A DNA stretch of 64,000 nt from Phocoena phocoena (lineage: Eukaryota > Chordata > Mammalia > Artiodactyla > Phocoenidae). The stretch is from the NCBI RefSeq assembly GCF_963924675.1, contig NC_089232.1, forward strand, positions 48,214,522-48,278,521. Direction: 5' to 3'. Below are positions 1 to 12,527 of this stretch, piece by piece (within the stretch, counting starts at the first letter, position 1; each line of letters starts with the position of its first letter). A model generated the notes under the pieces. It saw only the letters and a list, made by a program, of their open reading frames with translations, did not search any database and had not been told where the DNA came from. The translations under genes were made by a program, and so were the position numbers.

Positions 1-164
1 TCTTAATTCTGCATGTTGACAAGATGGAGGATCCATGTTGACAATGACTGTCAATGATGTTAGGACGGAGTCTTGCATTTTAAAACCATAAATCTAAGAT
101 TGTACCTATTATCATTCCTTCTTATAAACTTTTAAAATTGAACTAGGCATTTAGTTTGAGAGTG

Positions 165-340
165 GTGGCAGATGGTGTGATTAAGATGTCTCTGTTCCAG
201 TCCTTTTTCAACCATTGATTTACTGGGTAACCTTGGACAAGTTCCTTACCCTTTCTGAATCTCTGTTCCCTTATTTGTAAAATGGAAAGTTGGCTTCAGA
301 TGACCTTTAAGGTTATTTCCAGATCTTAAATATTATAATT
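165..340 (+). repeat. MIR-like ancient SINE fragment
   Basis: The sequence follows the core and 3' part of MIR, an extinct mammal-wide tRNA-derived SINE: a 'gtaaccttggacaagttcc' segment, then a pyrimidine-rich run, then 'tgtaaaatgg'. It is strongly diverged and its boundaries are approximate. Confidence 0.6.
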
Positions 341-857
341 TTACAAACTAATTCTTCTAAATTGCCAGTTAGATTAATTTATCCACTAACAATTATTTAT
401 CTGAAGGAACCAATTTATATTCAGTCTAAAATTGTCATTTTATTCCTCTTTTTGAATCCTTTAAAGATAACCATGTTCTCTGTTATATTTGATGCAATGA
501 TGCTTTGATAGATATTTTATTTATTCTGAGCCTCGGTTTCCTCCTCCCAAATTGTTTCTGAGGCCAGACACCTGCTGAGGGTTATGTACTATCTCCTGGG
601 AAATCCTCCAGAACAAGAATGGAATCAGGGAAGGGCATGGGATGCCAACGGGGATCGAGTTCTGAACCTTTTCCTCTCTGCCAAAAAGAACAGGATTCTT
701 TGACTTCTAGACTAACATAGATCAGGGCTTCAGAAACCAACTAGTCTAGTTTTCAGTGATGCAGAATGGATTGTCATGCCACATCTTCTTGCAATGGACT
801 ACTTCTGAGACAGCTTGTAGCATCTCTGGACAACTATAGCTGTAGCTGTCTCAGTTA
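341..857. other. Unassigned AT-rich sequence
   Basis: I see no gene, RNA or recognisable repeat here. Reading frames are short and stop-rich. Confidence 0.5.
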
Positions 858-870
858 AAACATATAAATA

Positions 871-1089
871 GGGCTTCCCTGGTGGCGCAGTGGTTGAGAG
901 TCCGCCTGACGATGCAGGGGACACGGGTTCGTGCCCCGGTCTGGGAAGATCCCACATGCCACGGAGCGGCTGGGCCCGTGAGCCCGTGCATCCGGAGCCT
1001 GTGCTCCGCAGCGGGAGAGGCCACAACAGTGAGAGGCCCGCATACCGCAAAAAAAAAAAAAAAAAAACAACAACAACAAAAAACCAACA
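871..1089 (+). mobile_element. CHR-2-type tRNA-derived SINE
   Basis: The element starts with 'gggcttccctggtggcgcag' and contains a pol III A-box-like 'tggcgcagtgg' and a B-box-like 'ggttcgtgcccc'. It ends in an A-rich tail with 'caacaacaacaaa'. A target-site duplication of about 13 bases, 'aaacatataaata', lies at 858-870 and 1091-1103. Both features fit retrotransposition by L1 machinery. This SINE family is typical of cetaceans and close relatives. Open frames across it on both strands are chance read-through and not genes. Confidence 0.93.
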
Positions 1090-1103
1090 AAAACATATAA
1101 ATA

Positions 1104-1995
1104 TAACCATTTTAGAAATCTAATGTATATCAACATATGTTTGATAAAATATGAGGAAAATCTGAGGATGGATTGGGAGATTTTGAAAAACATAAAATTC
1201 AGAGACCAGTTTTTCATAAAGCATCAATTCCTAGCATCACTGTCAGTATGCCTGTTTATCTTGTCTATCTGTGAGACTGAGCCATCAGGAAGTTTTCTTT
1301 GTGGGACTTTCAGTATTAGACATACTTGCTGTATTCAGCTTCTGCAAAACTGAAACCACTCACTGACAACAGGTGTATCGGAAGCAATATATTGCTCAGA
1401 GAATTGAAATGTCGTATATCTGATTTGGGGGTCTCTTGGCTCAACCAGTTAATTATTTTTATTGCCCTATAGGAATTTATACTTGTTAGTGGCAGATGGG
1501 ACTCCAATTTTAAGCATTTGCCTAATTAGGCATATTACTGAAATAGGTGATTGCAGGTGAGGAGCTATCAGTTACTACAGACTCTTCCAGCTCCCACACT
1601 AAATGTGTCCTAACCAAGAAAACTGAAGGAGCCTTGAAAACTGTTTAAGGGATTTGGGAATTATTTGTAATTTACATGGTGCCTTTGTTGTATCGATTAT
1701 AACTTTCTGGGCTTACGGGGATTAATTAATAGGACTAAATATGGAAGGCAGCACACTAATGTCATTAACAGGAGCCATAATTACAGAACATAATTGGCAA
1801 TAATTCTTCGATGGTTATTTGGTAATCAGATTCTTTTGGGGTTAAATGAAAGTCAAATAGACATTTTATTCATAGAGATATTAGCAGTACGATAATGCAT
1901 AATCACACTTGTCGTTTAACCTTACCGGTGCTGCACACCGTGTCAAAGGAGGCCTGTGGTGTGTCCAGGAATAGTTGGGTAGAGTCTTTTTGCAG
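1104..1995. other. Unassigned sequence
   Basis: Non-repetitive, AT-rich sequence with only short frames. I recognise nothing in it. Confidence 0.5.
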
Positions 1996-1999
1996 GGCC

Positions 2000-2245
2000 A
2001 AGATGGGATGCTGAGTGAAAGTATAGCCTTTGGAGTTAGAGAAACATGGATTCTAGTCTTGGTTGTGTAACTTACTAGTTGTGTGACCTCTGACAACCCA
2101 CCAACCCCTACCAAACCCCTGTTTCTTCATCTGTCAGTAAGGGCAACGCCTAGCTGATGATGTTGTTTTTGAAATGAAGTGAAATAATGCTTGTGAAATA
2201 TTTGCTATCATGTATGGTACATAACAGGTGCAGTTCAAAATAGGA
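2000..2245 (+). repeat. MIR-like SINE fragment
   Basis: It matches the MIR pattern 'taacttactagttgtgtgacc', then 'gtttcttcatctgt', then a tail like the LINE-2-related 3' end of MIR. The element is diverged. Confidence 0.7.
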
Positions 2246-2289
2246 GGTTGCTTGTGGTCATAGCAGAGGAAATGGTGCCCAGCAGAAGC

Positions 2290-2525
2290 CAGGACACTGT
2301 GAGTGATACGGAAGAGACAGACTCTTTGGGCTCATATCCCATATGCACCTTCTCCTGGCTGTGAGCCTTGGGAAAATTCCTCAACTGCCTTGTGCTTCAG
2401 TTTTCTCTTCTGTAAAATGGTGCTAGTGATTTGTCTACCTGATAGGGTTGTTCATAGGATTAAATGAAAGAACATGTGTAAAGGGATTAGTAGGTTAGCA
2501 CATAGAGGCATTGGTATTATTACTG
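2290..2525 (+). repeat. MIR-like SINE fragment
   Basis: It shows the MIR order 'tgagccttgggaaaattcc', 'cagttttctcttctgtaaaatgg', 'gatagggttgttcataggat' and 'aaatgaaagaacatgtgtaaa'. It lies directly behind another MIR in the same orientation, which is likely coincidence of two old insertions. Confidence 0.75.
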
Positions 2526-4215
2526 TTACTAATCACCCATGTGGACAAGCTTATTCATGAATGATGAAGTAGAGAAAATTACCAAAGAAAACAGAATCTT
2601 GACCTGCCTCAAGAAGAGTTATTGAAGTCTGTTAGAAGGAGAAGACCAGATGTATGAGGTGTGGTCTCACTGGCTTTGAAGTCTGAATCATACTTGGAAT
2701 TCTACCATCTAGATTGTCTTGGGAAGAGATGAAATAGAATTGAAAGAGGACCAAGGAAGGGGGTGGAACCCTCAAAAATCCAACAGACATAAGTGATTAT
2801 CTATGATGTGCCAAAAACAAGAAAAAATAAACAAAAAGGGAGACATCTGTTTCCATCATACATCCACAAAGAAATCTGTAGGAATTGGAGGAACATTCCC
2901 CCAAATGTGAACATTCTTGGCTCCTTTCCTGTCCTCCCATTTGCCTGATTCTCCCCACTCCTATCCCAACTGCCAAGAATATACCAAGTAAACTCTAAAT
3001 GCCAGGAAAGAAATTCTTCAGAAAGACAAAGCTAGAGGTCAAGGACCTGAGTACAAAGTCACTTCTGAGTTGCGGTCATCTTTTTCTGATCCCTGTGCAA
3101 CCTAAATGACCTGTTGCATACCCTCTAGTGCCAGCCTCTGTCTTGCTTACTCTAATAATCTACTCTGAACACAGAGCATGTGAGAGAAGTCTGTGAGTGG
3201 GGTTCACTTGTATACTTTAATACACTTCCTGGAATTCACTCTCCTTGCTTTGAACAGAAGTGTGAGCACTCGCCAGTCACCCTGAATGGGTTAAGGAAGC
3301 TAACTGGAGGATTCAGCTGTTCCCCATATCCACCACCCCCCCCTTTTTTAAAATTCTGCTTTCAACCCACTGTCTTCATCTGTCTTCCCGAACAGGATAT
3401 TGATCAGTTCTTGAAATGGTCTTCCTCATTTCTGGGCACTCGCTCTGCAGATACTGTAGGAGTGGAGGAGAATATGGTCCTGCCCTGGAAATGTAGTTAT
3501 TTCAGAACTGAGCTTTAAGAGCCTCTGAGGAGGCAGATGATGCATAAGCAACCCTCTAGTGGCCAGGGAGGCCCCCAGTCAACCACAACAACAAAGGAAA
3601 GTCAGCCCCCAGTCTCTGAGTGGGCTGTTTCAAAAGTGCCTTTGTGAACTAGTTGCTTGAAACTCAGACATCATTTGTTAATTGATACAATGAGCTCACA
3701 GAAGTCTCCTTAACCCTTAATGTCCCCGAGGCAGATAGTTTTGTACAACAGCCATTGTTAGAACATTGTCACCTAGCATATAAATATATCTATAACAAAG
3801 TCTAATTATAACTTTGGATGCTGAGAAAACATGATGTGGTCGGAAATTGAATGGGACTGCTTTAGGCTCCAGTCACTGCTGGTTACTCTTGTGATCTGAG
3901 CAGGGAGGAGGCCGAGCTAGAGGGTCCCATTGGCAGTGAGAGGAGAGGATCCTGTATTCTTGCCTGGGTGTTTCTTAATTATCATCATATTTCCCACCAC
4001 CATCTGTTAACCTTTTGGTGAATCAAGACACGATGGGCTATGCCAAGACAGAGAGAGAGGAAGGCCATGTTCAAGTTAGGTTTGAATTCCTTAATGGAAA
4101 GAAAAAAACGAAGGAAAGGAAATGAAAGGAATGGAAAGCATTCGATAGCAATGGCGTCCGTAGAGGAAAAAGTTAGGGCAGTTCCTTTCGACTCCCAGAA
4201 GGGGCAGCTATAAAT
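2526..4215. other. Unassigned sequence, no gene seen
   Basis: The longest frame (3180-3518, plus) has no recognisable domain and crosses a C/T-rich run near 3329-3350. I treat it as chance. No repeat family was recognised. Confidence 0.5.
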
Positions 4216-4221
4216 GTAAAA

Positions 4222-4465
4222 ACGAGTGCTTACCATGGACCACATACTGTGCTGGCCCCTCACTTGCATTATCTCATTTAATCCTAGCAATAACAGTTTT
4301 ATGTAGATGCCATTATTAACTTCATTTTATGGATGAGTTACAGCGATTTAAAGGGATTAAGTATCTTGCCCAAAGTTGCAGAGATTGCAAGTGATGGAGC
4401 TAGGATGCCATCATGCTGGTTGGATTCTGAAGCCTGTCTAATTAACCATGATGCTGCCTGCCTTC
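4222..4465 (-). repeat. MIR-like SINE, antisense
   Basis: The plus strand reads as the complement of MIR: 'cattatctcatttaatcct', then 'cattttatggatgagttac', then 'tatcttgcccaaagttgca'. The orientation is therefore minus. Confidence 0.75.
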
Positions 4466-4814
4466 CAGCCAGATATTAAAGTGAGGAGTGCCTGCTCATA
4501 GATGCCTTTCATTGAGAGGACAGGATGTGATGCAAAAAGCAGTGAATAGAGAAATGTCAAATGATTCAGTCAGAAAATTATGATTTAGTTAAAACCCTTT
4601 GATTTGAGAAAAACTCCTTTGTATGCTTTTATTGCAATAATTTTGATAGCAAATTAATTTTGTCCTGCACTACTCCATGCTGCCTTTAACATTCTATGCT
4701 AAGCATGTATTTATTTTACACGAAAAGAACAGCATTTTTTCACTTTCATAACTATAATCATACCATTATGAATATGTATTCATAATCTAAAGCTCTGTGA
4801 AAGGCAATTAATTA

Positions 4815-4990
4815 AAGAGGTAACACCTCTCTACTTAGATTTTGCTCTAGGGAAGTCATTTAACTAATCTGGACCTCAATTTGTTCACCTATAAAATGGC
4901 GAAAACAGGTTTACAACGGTCAGTAGGAATGTTTAGAAAGTGCGAAGCATAGTGCTTTAGCTTTAATAGTTTCTGAAGAAGTAATAGCTG
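4815..4990 (+). repeat. MIR-like SINE fragment
   Basis: It contains 'gggaagtcatttaactaatc' and 'cctataaaatggcgaaaac', the conserved core of MIR. The 3' part is decayed. Confidence 0.6.
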
Positions 4991-6720
4991 TGATTATTAA
5001 TAATGTTGTCTTCTAGTATTATTATTATGGTTGTTATTACTGTTACTATAAATAAAATATTTCCTAATATAACATACCAGTTAGTCCTATTTGGGGAGAT
5101 GAGCACCTGTGAGAAAGATCTCCAAGGCCCCTTCTACTCTTATATGCTCTTTATACTGTTTTCTTTCCAGATGGGAGATTTCCTGTTCTTATAAATATTA
5201 TCCTCCTAGATTCATTATTAAAATGTTATTCTGTTTTAATCAGAACACTGGAAACTATGATAGCATTTATATTATTCTCTTTTCATAAAAATAATATTGT
5301 TGTTATTACATAGTCTTCTGACTATAAAGACATAGCTTGTAAGTACTACTTTTTAAATTGTGTGGCTCAGGTCTTGACTGGTATTGTAAATAAAAGTTCT
5401 CAAAAGACGTGAAAACAGAAATAACATGTGGAAGAAAAGGCTCAGTGTGGGTGAGAAGTCCAACCCCTCACAGTTATGGGTCTATAAAGATTCCAGTTTT
5501 GTGTTGATTCTGATTTCGGGGCAATCTTGAGCTAAAATTAGGTCCAAGACTAGTGAGTATATGGTGATTCTGTGAGGGGGAGAAAATTATTTGTTTCTTT
5601 CCATTTATCCACATTCTCTCACAGAGGTGTAATTCTCTGAAAATTTGCTATTAAATCCTTTGCTATTGAATCAAATTCAGTATAAAATAGTTATTTCTCA
5701 CTCTTGTCCTAGGTAGATTCGTGTTTAACACCAAAGGGAATTTTAGGGTTTCCTTATCAATAAAGACAAAAGATACAAAAGATGGAACTGTAGTGAGCTT
5801 TTTAAAGATCATGTGACAGTTGAATCAGATAGGGTTCATTTTTTAAAAATGTCTTTGTTATTTGTCGAATTAACTGATATGCAGTTTTTTTTTTTCTTTT
5901 TTCATCTGCAAATTGCCTTTTTTCATTGGGTTTCTGGAAAAAGCAATTGATGTGGAAAGTACTTAGCATTAAGTCTGCTATGTATTTAATGCTCATTACA
6001 TGCTCCCCTCTTTCTTCAAACATTTCCTCAACTTTCCTTTCCCATTTCTCAGCTAACATAAACTACCAGACCAAGAAAGTATCTCATTTGAAATATTTTC
6101 TGACAAAAAACGCTGAGCAGTTTCCTAGATTCAGTTTGCCTTCTCCATTAACAGCTCCTTATTAATTCTGTTCATAGAGTATGCACATTTTTAAATTTCA
6201 GTGACCTCAAGCACATAGCTCACTAGTTCCTGGAAGGAAACCAGGGCATTTATATTTAAAGTGTATAAATAGCAACAATAGCATGAGGTAGAGACTGACC
6301 TAAACTCAAGTTCAAATAGCAAATCACCTCACTAATGCAAAAATAAAAACAAAAAAAAGTTCTGTCATAGAAGACAAAACACACCCTTGTCAAGGGTACT
6401 TAAGTGTTTGAACTGTCTATGCCATGTCTGTCTATAATGGAAAAATCTATATTACTTTGGAAATCACCATTGTCCCATATCCCTTTTTTTTTCCTGCTAC
6501 ATTTTGAAATGCACTACAGCAGACTCTAATGACCTCGAACAGACCTCTCCACTTGTCCAGTTTAGGCCAGCAGCTAATTGGAGGGACCTTGGGTCTGTCT
6601 ACTGACCTCAGAAAGTTAAATTTTCTCACCTTGAGTAAAAAGGTGGAAGTAAGTAATGTTTTGGGGAATATTTCCTGAAATTGTTGTCTGCATGACTATG
6701 AGTCTAAGACTCTACCAATG
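4991..6720. other. Unassigned AT-rich sequence
   Basis: T-rich tracts (for example 5885-5901) and short frames only. No gene or named repeat was recognised. Confidence 0.5.
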
Positions 6721-6721
6721 T

Positions 6722-6925
6722 TAGTATTTACTAATATTAGCAACTGCCATTTATTAAGCACTTATTTAATCTTCTCAAGGGTCGTATTAGACTAGTACTA
6801 TTATTATGCCCTTTTATAGGTTAGAACACTGAGAATTGGAGATTAAGTAATTTGCCCATGATTACATAGACTTAGGTTTCTAACCCAAACCGAACAGCTC
6901 AGACTTGCAAAGCCCGTGTACTCTT
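6722..6925 (-). repeat. MIR-like SINE, antisense
   Basis: The plus strand shows 'ccatttattaagcacttatt', 'tactattattatgccctttt' and 'taatttgcccatgattacat', which is complementary to MIR. Confidence 0.7.
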
Positions 6926-9119
6926 ACGTGTGAGTGACAACTTGAGGACAAAAATATATTACATATTATAATATACACACATATTTTAAATCTCAAACTT
7001 AAATTTCTTTCCTTCTGGAACATTTAGCAAAAGGAGGTTAGTTATACTTCATTTTCCTATACTCTGGGCAAAAATAGTTAAAATGGGACCAGATAAGTGA
7101 TAAAATTACCTAAAATTAAAGATGATGGATCGTCTTTATAGATCACTTACATTTCTTCTTTTTCTCTCTCCCTTTGGCTTTTTGTTTGTGGGTGGTACAT
7201 AGTTAGTTATGATATTTATTTGCATGCAAACACCAACTTGTTAAAACTAAAATCATTTGAATGAGTTTTGATGTTGATAAAATATCTCGCATCACTTAGG
7301 GTCCCAGGTCTCAGACGTGGCCTCAAGGCATAACTGGGACCAGAGCCAGGAAAGGACAGAGGAGACTCCAACCCTGTGTTTCCTGTTCCTGGTGGTCAGT
7401 GTGTTTGACATGATTAGGATGAGGGTTGCAGAGTAAATAATCTCAGTGCTGGTAACATTTTCTGGGATTGTTACCACTTTCTTCATTGAGAGTGCCTTGA
7501 GGAAGGACAGATAGCATGGAGAAAATGGAGACATAGTGGCAAGAAAAAGAGGTTATCCTGAGGCTTCACAAACTGAGGCACACATTTGCAAAGCCACCAG
7601 GTGAATATAGTGTGTCATTACTTTTACATTAAAATAAATGCAATAACATAATGAAGTTTAAAATATGTGAATTTTTAAGATAAAATAGAAGATGTAAAAT
7701 ACATGTCTTTTATACTTTCTATAGGGCACAATGATTCTGGAATTCTGAGATACATTTTTATTTTTTTCTCATATTAGAAGTGTTTGTAGGGAGAATTGGG
7801 GAGGAGAATAGAGAATACAGATGTGTTGAACAGAAAAGAATTTTTTTAAGTATGGCAGTATCTTAGTCAAGATGAACTTTATAGTTAGACACCAGGTCCT
7901 TTTTCGAGGTTGCACTATAAATAACTCTGTTCTTAGGGAAACAGTTACTTGGAACCAACCAATAAATAAACATTTATTATTTGGCAGCAGAATTGGTTAA
8001 GTCCAGACTGTGGTGTGTTTCTGTCATAAATGGTAACCTGGTTTTGCAGAGACAGCTAAATAAGATAATGAGGATAGTTTTGATCTTTTTAAATTAATAT
8101 TGATTTTTATGTGTCAGTTTTGTGTAGGCAGGAGAAACAATTATGCCCTAAGTGCAGTAAGTCATACCCTTCACAGACTGTGACAGAGAGGAGTATTTTT
8201 AGTGGTAGGAGTTAATTTGTGCTGGCATTAATGCATGAAAACGTTGATGATGATGTCTAATTGTTTCCTATGTTACTAGTTCAACTAAAAATAGGGTTCA
8301 TGAGCCAAGCTGTGGGAAGTTATCGATTATGACAGTTTCTTCAAAAGTGAATTGCTTAAAATTATTCTTCTTACTAATCAGTTTTTGATTCCAGAATGAA
8401 CTTTTATTCCATTTTCCTCCTCTTCTTTCTCCCTCACTCATCTGAGCCTCCTACGTTAAATATTGAAATAGGCATAAAAAGTGAGGAAATTTATAACCTT
8501 CTTTACTTATGCTAGGAAAGAAATACTGGGAGAAAACTCATTTTAAAAATTCAGTATTAACCATCTTATTGACTGTTTTATATAAATATAAAGAGATACA
8601 TTCATATAGTCAAACACAAAGAATATCTGTCATTTTCATTAGGTTGATACTCTGCATATATAATTTCTTTGGAAGTGTGCTTGATTTAGTAATGGTTTGG
8701 CTTCATCATATTGAGATAGCCTTAAAAAATGTCCGGTTTGTTCCCATTTATGTACTCAGGGACAATCTCCTGAATGCTTACTGTGCACTCTGCAATATAC
8801 TGCTCTTTACTAGAGTCTGGAAAAATAAGATTGGCAGGAAGATGCTAAGACTTAGTTTTTATCTGTGTCAGCATACTTCCTCTTCAAGGAAAACAATCAC
8901 AAATTTATTATGTCACATAACCAGAAATCCAGAAGTCAGATAGTTTGACATCTCTGGATTCTCTTGAACCTGGCCATTATCTCTCTGCCATCTTCAGCAT
9001 ATTGATTGGCTTTTGTCCTTAGGTTTGTCCAGTTGAGTGCAAGATGAGTGCAGTAGCTTTACATATGCTCGTATATGCTTCATATATGCTCATATAACTA
9101 CATCCTGAAATCGACTAGG

Positions 9120-9120
<1 letters not shown>
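6926..9120. other. Unassigned sequence; possible old repeat near 8900-9060
   Basis: No gene is recognised. A 144-codon plus frame at 8509-8943 has no visible domain and sits in AT-rich DNA. The part around 8900-9060 ('ctctgccatcttcagcatat' and flanks) reminds me of a common old mammalian repeat that I cannot name. Confidence 0.4.
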
Positions 9121-9121
<1 letters not shown>

Positions 9122-9159
<38 letters not shown>

Positions 9160-9171
9160 TGTGTGTGTGTG
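9122..9171. repeat. (GT)n microsatellite
   Basis: About 24 GT units are interrupted once by a TT. It is a likely length polymorphism. Confidence 0.95.
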
Positions 9172-9983
9172 CCTTTCCCACAAGTTCCTAAGCATTTTCC
9201 CTCCGGTCTCATTGACTCTTTCCTTAACCAGTCACAGGCATTAGAAGAGAATTACCAAGAATCTCTAGGCTAATCAAGACTCTTGCCCCCAGAGCTAGGC
9301 AAAGTTAAGTTTCCCTAGAAGCACTGATCCCTTGAATGCCTAACAAAAGTAGAGCAGGAAAATAGGTGCAAAAAGAGTACAGTTTTAAGAGCTACTTAGA
9401 GGTAAACACAAATAAATAAGCAAAATTCCAAAACTTTGACTGAGAAATATATACAGCTTCATGAATCATATGTACAGATAAAAAGTGATATGGTAAATTC
9501 TGAGGGGCTTGGAGAAATCATCCTATACTGAACAACTATGCTTGCATTGCCATTTGACTTTTAGAATCACTGACAATTTTTCAGTATTTGAAGTAACAGT
9601 AAAATTAACCAAATTCTACTATGTGTCAAAGACAATAAAAGACACAAGCCTGAATCACCCCACATATTTCCCTGTGAATGTACTAACAAGTTTTTAAGCC
9701 TGAGAATACTTTAGCCCCCTTTTCAAATCATAGCCCATTAAACAAGAAACTCACTTAACTTGATATTTCACTGTTAAATAATGAAGATGTTAAAATTCCC
9801 TTCTGCTCTGTGTATTTACGAAAATGATCATATAAATAAACATTGATTAAAACTTTTCTTATGGAATAGGGAAAGACCAATGAGCTAGAGTAGCATAAAA
9901 GTTTACTTAATTTAGTAAGGTTTCTGAATAATATAGGTAACCGTATTGATATTGAATTTATCTGCCATTTTAATTAGTGTTAG
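9172..9983. other. Unassigned sequence
   Basis: Short frames only. I recognised no repeat or gene. Confidence 0.5.

Positions 9984-10014
<31 letters not shown>
9984..10014. repeat. (CA)n(TA)n microsatellite
   Basis: About twelve CA units run straight into a short AT-alternating tract. Confidence 0.95.
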
Positions 10015-12120
10015 GTAGTACAAATTAAGTACAGGTTACACCATATAGAATTACTGGTTTGTTTAGGTCAAAAGAGATGAATATCAGAAATTTCATATGG
10101 TTCAACTGAAGATTTTTAAGCAAGTGGGGTACAGAGAGAGCATTTGGAGACAATAAAGCTTTGTTGCACTTTGTGACTAATACACTGTGTTTTCAGCCCC
10201 AACAAGGGTATCTTGAGAACAATACTAACTTGTACTTTTTAATTATACAAGAAAGTCCCCTTGATAAAATATCTTCCGTGAATCTAATGTCCTTGGTCTA
10301 TTTCTACTGTGCTACCAGAAAATCTTTAATAGCAAGCATTTGTAAGAATTTTTGCCATCCACAGATTTACAACATGCAATGTTATAGGAAATATGAATGC
10401 TTGTCATGAATTAGAACTCAGAAATTCAGAGTCCAGGTCTAGCTTCCTTTGCAGACAGTATTCTACAGACAGTTAGGAATTTTAAATCTAAAATTTAATC
10501 TAGTATTTTAAATCTAAATCAAGTTTTAGCACTGATTCAAACCAAGTCTTCTAAAGATAAAGACACTGAAGCCTGGTGACCAAGACAGACCTGGTTATCT
10601 GAGGCAGTTCTAACCACCCCCTCCCCACGCCCTTTTCTCACTGTACATCTAGTTGCCTGATAAGCAGTCAGGATGCCATACTTTAACCTTGGGGGCCCTG
10701 CTTGTCTCCCCCCATAATGGCTGAGGCTTTTGTTCCAAGTTTTAATTAGATTTTGTTATTCTTTCCAGGTATAAACATGCTCCTTATTTTTTAATATATC
10801 TGAGAGCTTCAGGGCCTTCCTTTAGTGAGTTATGTTTAACGCTTGATTATTGAGACGTTTCCTTTTTCCCTCCCCAAATTTAAAGCTTTTATCAGATTGA
10901 CAATAATAAAAAAAAATTCTGTGAGATTTCAGAAGAGTTGCCAATATCTGCCAGTTTCTACAAAAGAACTTCTGCCTTCTCTGTATACTCTAATGGCTCA
11001 GAGTATTGCCATATTTTTCTGTTATTGCTTAGAAATCTGAAGTTTCTCTACCTTTATTGTACATGGAAAGTAGAGCATTTTGTGTGATATTCTTTTAATT
11101 CTGAATAGATTAGATGTTAAATGGCTACATATTGTTTAAAAGCAGGCAGAGAGCTGACATTTGAACCAGAGAATTGCTTTTTTAAATTTGGAATACACAC
11201 AAAACTCCTAATTCCATCAACCTATGGAGGTCAGTGGCAAATGGGTCAGAGTCAGTGTAGAGATGTGATACCATTAATATGAAAATTTGCCCAGTGCATA
11301 ACCAATATTGAATTTTTAAAAATTTGGCCCCAAATAGGTTCTTCCTAAAGCCAGAATTTCACTGAATTAAGCAAGATTTATTCACCTTTTTAAAGTGGAC
11401 ATGATCTAAAACACTGTTCTTGGAAAGGTTGCGCTTACTCTCTGGATGATATTCTGCAAGCCAAATGCAGCTCTATTTTGTGTTTTTTCATCTGTGCCAT
11501 TTCAAGCCAGAAGTAGTCCTCAGAAAGAGTATTTAGTGTAAAAAGTAATTCTGTAATAAATGTTTTCCAGCACCCACGGTTTCCAAGCTAGTTATAATGT
11601 CTGTCTTCAGGTAGGGTTCATGCCCCTTCCTTTTAGAATTTGCATGCTTGGAGAAAATTTGCCTCCCATAAACCTTCCTTAATAACCCTTGTGACTCTGC
11701 TATTTTGATATTCCTTAGGGTTTCCTTATAAAATTCTTATACTCTTGATTTTTTGTTTTTTAAGATCTTTAAGAGAAAGACTACCTTCCACATGGGATCC
11801 TTGTTATAATGTCTTTGGGCTGTTGTCAATAGGCTTTTTTATAACGAAATCTTTTGACCATTTTAGAACTGACTTTCATTGAATAACTACATCTTATAGT
11901 CAATAGTGTGACCAAAAAAAAAAAAAAAAAACCCAAAATAAGAAAGTATTACCCTTGTATATTGACATGGAAGATAGAACAAGGCTATTCCATAGAGGGT
12001 GATCCTCCAAAATTACAAAATGGGTGAGAATTATTAACATTAAAAAAAGGGGTTCATGACTCTTTATGAAAATAAACAGTAATCTGAATTAAATGTTACT
12101 AAGTTTACATAAGCAGACAA
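10015..12120. other. Unassigned sequence with an A-run
   Basis: No gene or named repeat was seen. An 18-base A-run at 11914-11931 could be the tail of an unrecognised retroelement, but nothing upstream identifies one. Confidence 0.45.
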
Positions 12121-12121
12121 T

Positions 12122-12300
12122 TTAAAGTCATGGACTTTAGAATGAATGCAGCCTGGGTTCAAATCCCAGCTCTACCATTTACAATTTATAAGACCCTAGG
12201 CAAGTTACTTAACCTTTTAAAACTTTCTCATATTTACAATGGGAACAATACCATCAGTCTCATAGAGCAATTGAGATAATGAAATAAAATAACGTGTCTA
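12122..12300 (+). repeat. MIR fragment interrupted by a SINE and L1
   Basis: It reads 'gggttcaaatcccagctcta', 'aggcaagttacttaacc' and 'aatgggaacaatacc', a clear MIR. Its 3' end is cut off by the SINE at 12301 and the L1 behind it, and I do not find the remainder on the far side of the L1. Confidence 0.8.
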
Positions 12301-12513
12301 GGGCTTCCCTGGTGGCGCAGTGGTTGAGAGTCCGCCTGCTGATGCAGGGGACATGGGTTCGCGACCCGGCCCGGGAAGATCCGACATGCCGCGGAGCGAT
12401 AGGCCCGTGAGCCGTGGCTGCTGAGCCTGCGTGTCTGGAGCCTGTGCTCCGCAACGGGAGAGGCCACAACAGTGAGAGACCTGCGTACCGCAAAAATAAA
12501 TAAATAAATAAAT
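12301..12513 (+). mobile_element. CHR-2-type tRNA-derived SINE
   Basis: A full copy with 'gggcttccctggtggcgcag' at the 5' end and an A-rich tail expanded to (AAAT)n. The target-site duplication 'aaataacRtgtcta' lies at 12287-12300 and 12514-12527 with one mismatch. The SINE went into the short stretch between a MIR and the 5'-truncated L1. Confidence 0.93.
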
Positions 12514-12527
12514 AAATAACATGTCTA

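Noticed and set aside
3180..3518. 112-codon plus-strand frame
   Set aside because: It crosses a pyrimidine run, shows no domain and has no splice or promoter context.
8509..8943. 144-codon plus-strand frame
   Set aside because: AT-rich, with no motif, no homology I recognise and no exon signals. Chance is enough to explain it.
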